From Tolypocladium sp. Sup5 PDA-1 (Eukaryota > Ascomycota > Sordariomycetes > Hypocreales > Ophiocordycipitaceae): 54,194 bases of DNA. How positions within the stretch are numbered: the stretch's first letter is position 1; each line of letters starts with the position of its first letter. A program made the translations under genes and the position numbers. Location of the stretch: positions 1-54,194 of the forward strand of contig JPHH03000107.1 of assembly GCA_000750105.3 (NCBI GenBank), in the 5' to 3' direction. Below are positions 51,040-54,194 of this stretch, one piece after another. The notes under the pieces are model-generated. The model made no database searches. It was not told the origin of the DNA and saw nothing but the letters and a program-made list of their open reading frames with translations.

Positions 51040-53930
51040 ACCCTTAGGGGAAGGTACTAGTACCCCTTATAAAACTTATCGATAAAATAGAGATCTTAGA
51101 TAAGGAGTTAGATAATAATACCCTAGATATAAATAAAGAACTCTAGGATAAGGTCTATTATCTTTAGTAATAAATTAATAACTTAGTTACTCTTTAAGAA
51201 GAATAAACTAAGATATACTAAACCCAGGTTAATAAGCTATATTCCCTTATTAATACTATTATTAAGGGAAAGGACCTTAGAGAGATCCTTAAATTAAAGA
51301 TACCTTAACTCTTTAATAATATTATAGGAATACTCTAGCTATTTATTACTTAGATATAAGTATACTTTATATATTTCCTAACTTAGTTTTATTATAAAAT
51401 AGTAAAAGTATACTTTATAGCTAAAAACCTTTTTAGCTTTATAATTATATAATTTAAACTAACCTTATATAACTATATTACTAATATAGTAATAGGAATA
51501 TATAAGCTAGAAATTAATAAAATCCTTAATAACTATTATAAGTTCGAGGAAGCCTTATAATAAGTATTTAAGAATATAAATAAAGAAAGGGATATTAAAA
51601 ATAACTTAGTAATCTCTAATAAAAGAGATCCGCGTTAGACTATATAATAACCTTTTAATAAATTATCTTAAAGCTCTTATAAAAGTAGTCTTACTTAATA
51701 AGAGCCTTTTACTTAGGATTAAAGGAGGATATTAAGGATAAACTCTATAAGGAAGAGCGACCTAATATATTAGCTAAATATATTACTATAGTTATATATA
51801 TTAATAATAAATAATATAAGAGATATAAAGAGAGGAGGTATATAAGAAAAGGGTAGAATAGAAACCTTACCTATTACTTTAATAACTCTTAATAAAAGTA
51901 TAAAGAACTTATTATATACTATAATAACTCTAGTCTAGGATAAATAGACTTAGATATAATATAAAAAGCTAAGCTAAAGGAAGGTTAGAAGTACTATAAT
52001 TATAAGAAGTTTAGATACTTTACTTATAAATATAAATAACTTAAGAAGATTAAATAAAAGCTAATACTAAAAGGTAAGAAGTACCTTAATATTATTAATA
52101 AGGAATTAGTTAACTATAATAACTTAAACTAGACTATATATTATAATAATAATTATAATATATACCTCTTAGATAAATAAGGTAATAGATAATTCCTTAG
52201 AGAATTAAAAGGAAGTAAAACTATTACTATAATAGGAAGACGAGGAGTCTCTAGGTTATAAGGTATAACTAATAAATAAAGGCTTAGATAATAATAATAA
52301 ATATATAGAATTCCTATATCTAAGAGGAGTATTTAATAAATAGATATAATAAAATAGAAGTAAACTCTAGGAAGATATACGCTAATTATATTAAATTAAA
52401 TAATATAGATAGTTCCCTAGAGAACTAAAAGAAAGTAAAACTATTACTATAATAAAAAGATAAGGAGTCTCTAGGTTATAAGGCATAATTAATAGATAAA
52501 GGCTTAAATAATAATAAGAAAAATATATAGAATTCTTATATCTAAGAGGAGTATTTAATAAATAGATATAATAAAATAAAAAGAAGTTTTAAGAAGATAT
52601 ATATTAGTTATACTAGATCGAATAATAATATCGCTATTAAGAAAAAGAGTAATATAAAATTATTACTAAAGTAAAATAATAATTATAATTAATAAAAGAA
52701 AAAGAAAGACTAGGGATATTTAATAATATAAAGTAATACTTTAAATCTAATAATAAACGGAGTATTAATAATACTAGCTGTAAAGATAAGAATTATATAC
52801 CTAGTATAATTAAGGATAAATAATTAAAAGTACTAATACTTTATTAAGAAAACGCAACCCTTAGAGCCTTACTTAAAGGAAAGAAAATATAGAACTACGA
52901 TATAGAAATAAGCGCTATAATTAATATTAATATATAAATAAAGCTAGAACATTTTATAAAGATATAATAATTTACTATTATTTAATATAAATCTATACTT
53001 AAAGGTAGAGACTATACTATTACTATTATCGCGACTAATATAATAAATATAATTATAAGAGATATATACTTATAAATAAAATATAGAGATAACCCTAGGG
53101 CTATACCTAAGTATAAACTATATATATAAATTTTATAGGCTTTATATATTTACCTAGATTATTAAATATATTTCTAAACTAAGGTATAATATAATATATT
53201 CCCTACTAGGTAAAAGGGATATATTATTACTAACCTATATATATTAAATAACCTATATAAATAAAGGGTAACTACGCGATATATATTATATAAGGTAATT
53301 ATCCTAGAACTAAATGAAAATATATCTCTTAAATACTAAAGCAATTAATTAATTAATAGGATATATATATTACTTACTTATTATATATATACCTTTAGGA
53401 AAGTATAGGAGTAGTACTAATATATATAGTAAGGATACCCTATTACTTAATAAATTATTTATATACTAATATATAATAGAGAAAGTTATAGGGATTGCCC
53501 CTTACTAGGATACCTAGAGTATATAAGAGAAAAAGCATAAGAATAGTATATTAATATATAAGGAATACTAAAACCCTATAAAATATATCGATAAATAATT
53601 AATAGATAATAATAAGAAGGATATATTAGACTTATCTAAATAGTGCTAAAGTATTAAAAGAATAAGAGACTTCTTAATATATATTATAAAAAATTAATAT
53701 TATAACCTAAATACTATTAGAAATATATAGTTAATTACGAGAACGCTAATTATAGGAAGTATAAAGAGGACTCTAAGGAGATCTAGCATACCCTCGAGGA
53801 AATGCGCTAAAATAACTTTAACTTCCGGAACGTAAAAGGAAAGCTAGGATATAAGCATTAGTATAACGAACTAAAGAAGCTTATTAACGAAGAAAAATTA
53901 AACTAGGACTTAAAAAATAAGTATTAATGT
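51040..53930 (+). pseudogene. Gypsy gag (and possibly downstream) relic
   Basis: Plus-strand peptides typical of fungal gypsy Gag survive between stops: LIDKIEILDKELDNN (coiled-coil-like N-terminus, about 51070), IAKNLFSFIII and NYYKFEEALxxVFKNINKER (about 51530-51600), then DPR and an Lys-rich region to 52080, and LGYKHQYNELKKLINEE at about 53840-53890. A 220-bp tandem duplication lies at 52190-52630. Heavily RIP-mutated, no functional product. Whether the part after 52700 belongs to the same element is not certain. Confidence 0.5.
52190..52630 (+). repeat. 220-bp tandem duplication inside the gag-like relic
   Basis: The segment starting near 52192 recurs near 52412 with the same internal words (GGAGTCTCTAGGTTATAAGG, ATCTAAGAGGAGTATTTAAT). 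Differences are mostly A/G and C/T, so the duplication predates or accompanied RIP. Confidence 0.85.
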
Positions 53931-53992
53931 ATAGTTATAATATAACTAGCTAATAGCTATTATTTAATAACTAATATAAGATAGCTATTATT

Positions 53993-54145
53993 CGGGAATA
54001 TATATTCCCGACCGGGAATTTATATTCCCGATAGAAATAGAGCTAATAAAGGATAGCTATTATTCGGGAATATATAATCCCGTATTATAATATAGCTTAT
54101 ATAATAATAATAAGGCTACTAAAAATACGGGATTATATATTCCCG
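53993..54145. repeat. Cluster of four 18-bp palindromes
   Basis: CGGGAATATATATTCCCG (53993-54010) is a perfect palindrome; 54013-54030 differs at one central base. 54065-54082 (CGGGAATATATAATCCCG) and 54128-54145 are exact reverse complements of each other. The cluster sits in AT-rich DNA about 60 bp after the gag-like relic ends. Confidence 0.9.
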
Positions 54146-54194
54146 TATAGAATAGAGTTTAGCTAAGCTAAGCCAAGCTGAAAGAGAGTTCTAA

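Noticed and set aside
53941..54194. Telomere or subtelomere end
   Set aside because: No TTAGGG/CCCTAA tandem repeats; the AT-rich sequence is explained by RIP.

Overview
The window reads as nuclear DNA of a filamentous ascomycete. The intact genes have short introns (about 47-96 bp, with GTRNGT-like donors and CTAAC-like branch sites). The gene families are fungal: Zn2Cys6 regulator, NmrA-like reductases, DHA-type MFS transporters, GH64 glucanase, F-box protein and a Ppo-type oxygenase relic. Large AT-rich blocks carry the signature of repeat-induced point mutation (RIP): coding frames stay alignable, but Trp and Gln codons have become TAG/TAA through C-to-T and G-to-A transitions. I cannot name the species; a Pezizomycotina lineage with active or past RIP is the safest reading.

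Layout. 1-5015: RIP-damaged retroelement-like DNA interrupted by a complete but dead hAT DNA transposon (1835-5007) with matching ends and a perfect 8-bp target duplication. 5.8-6.2 kb: a degenerate minisatellite. 6.3-13.5 kb: a gene graveyard holding relics of a linoleate diol synthase/Ppo P450 domain, a DUF2235 hydrolase whose nucleophile Ser is now Leu, a sulfatase C-terminus, a WD40 scrap, an RNase III, an Mga2/Spt23-type transcription factor and (14.4-15.0 kb) a Ty3/gypsy reverse transcriptase piece. 15-16 kb: an apparently intact two-exon gene of unknown function.

17.6-37.2 kb is gene-rich and looks like an eroded specialised-metabolism neighbourhood: truncated GH64 glucanase, broken O-methyltransferase, intact NmrA-like reductase 1, broken 14-TM MFS pump, broken cytochrome P450, intact trypsin-like serine protease, intact seven-exon MFS transporter, C-terminal relic of a multicopper oxidase, intact NmrA-like reductase 2 and an intact Zn2Cys6 regulator. 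No PKS, NRPS or terpene synthase is visible, so cluster membership is inference. The two NmrA genes are paralogues in opposite orientation with the same intron position.

38.2-44.5 kb: a conserved hypothetical gene broken by one in-frame TAA, an AT-rich RIP relic, GC-rich low-complexity DNA, an intact F-box gene and a probable polyglutamine membrane-protein gene. 44.5-54.2 kb: extremely AT-rich, RIP-saturated nested transposons, including a gypsy integrase/chromodomain relic, a roughly 400-bp inverted repeat pair 4.9 kb apart, a gag-like relic with an internal 220-bp tandem duplication, and a cluster of four 18-bp palindromes at the right edge. No rRNA, tRNA, CRISPR or telomere repeat was recognised.
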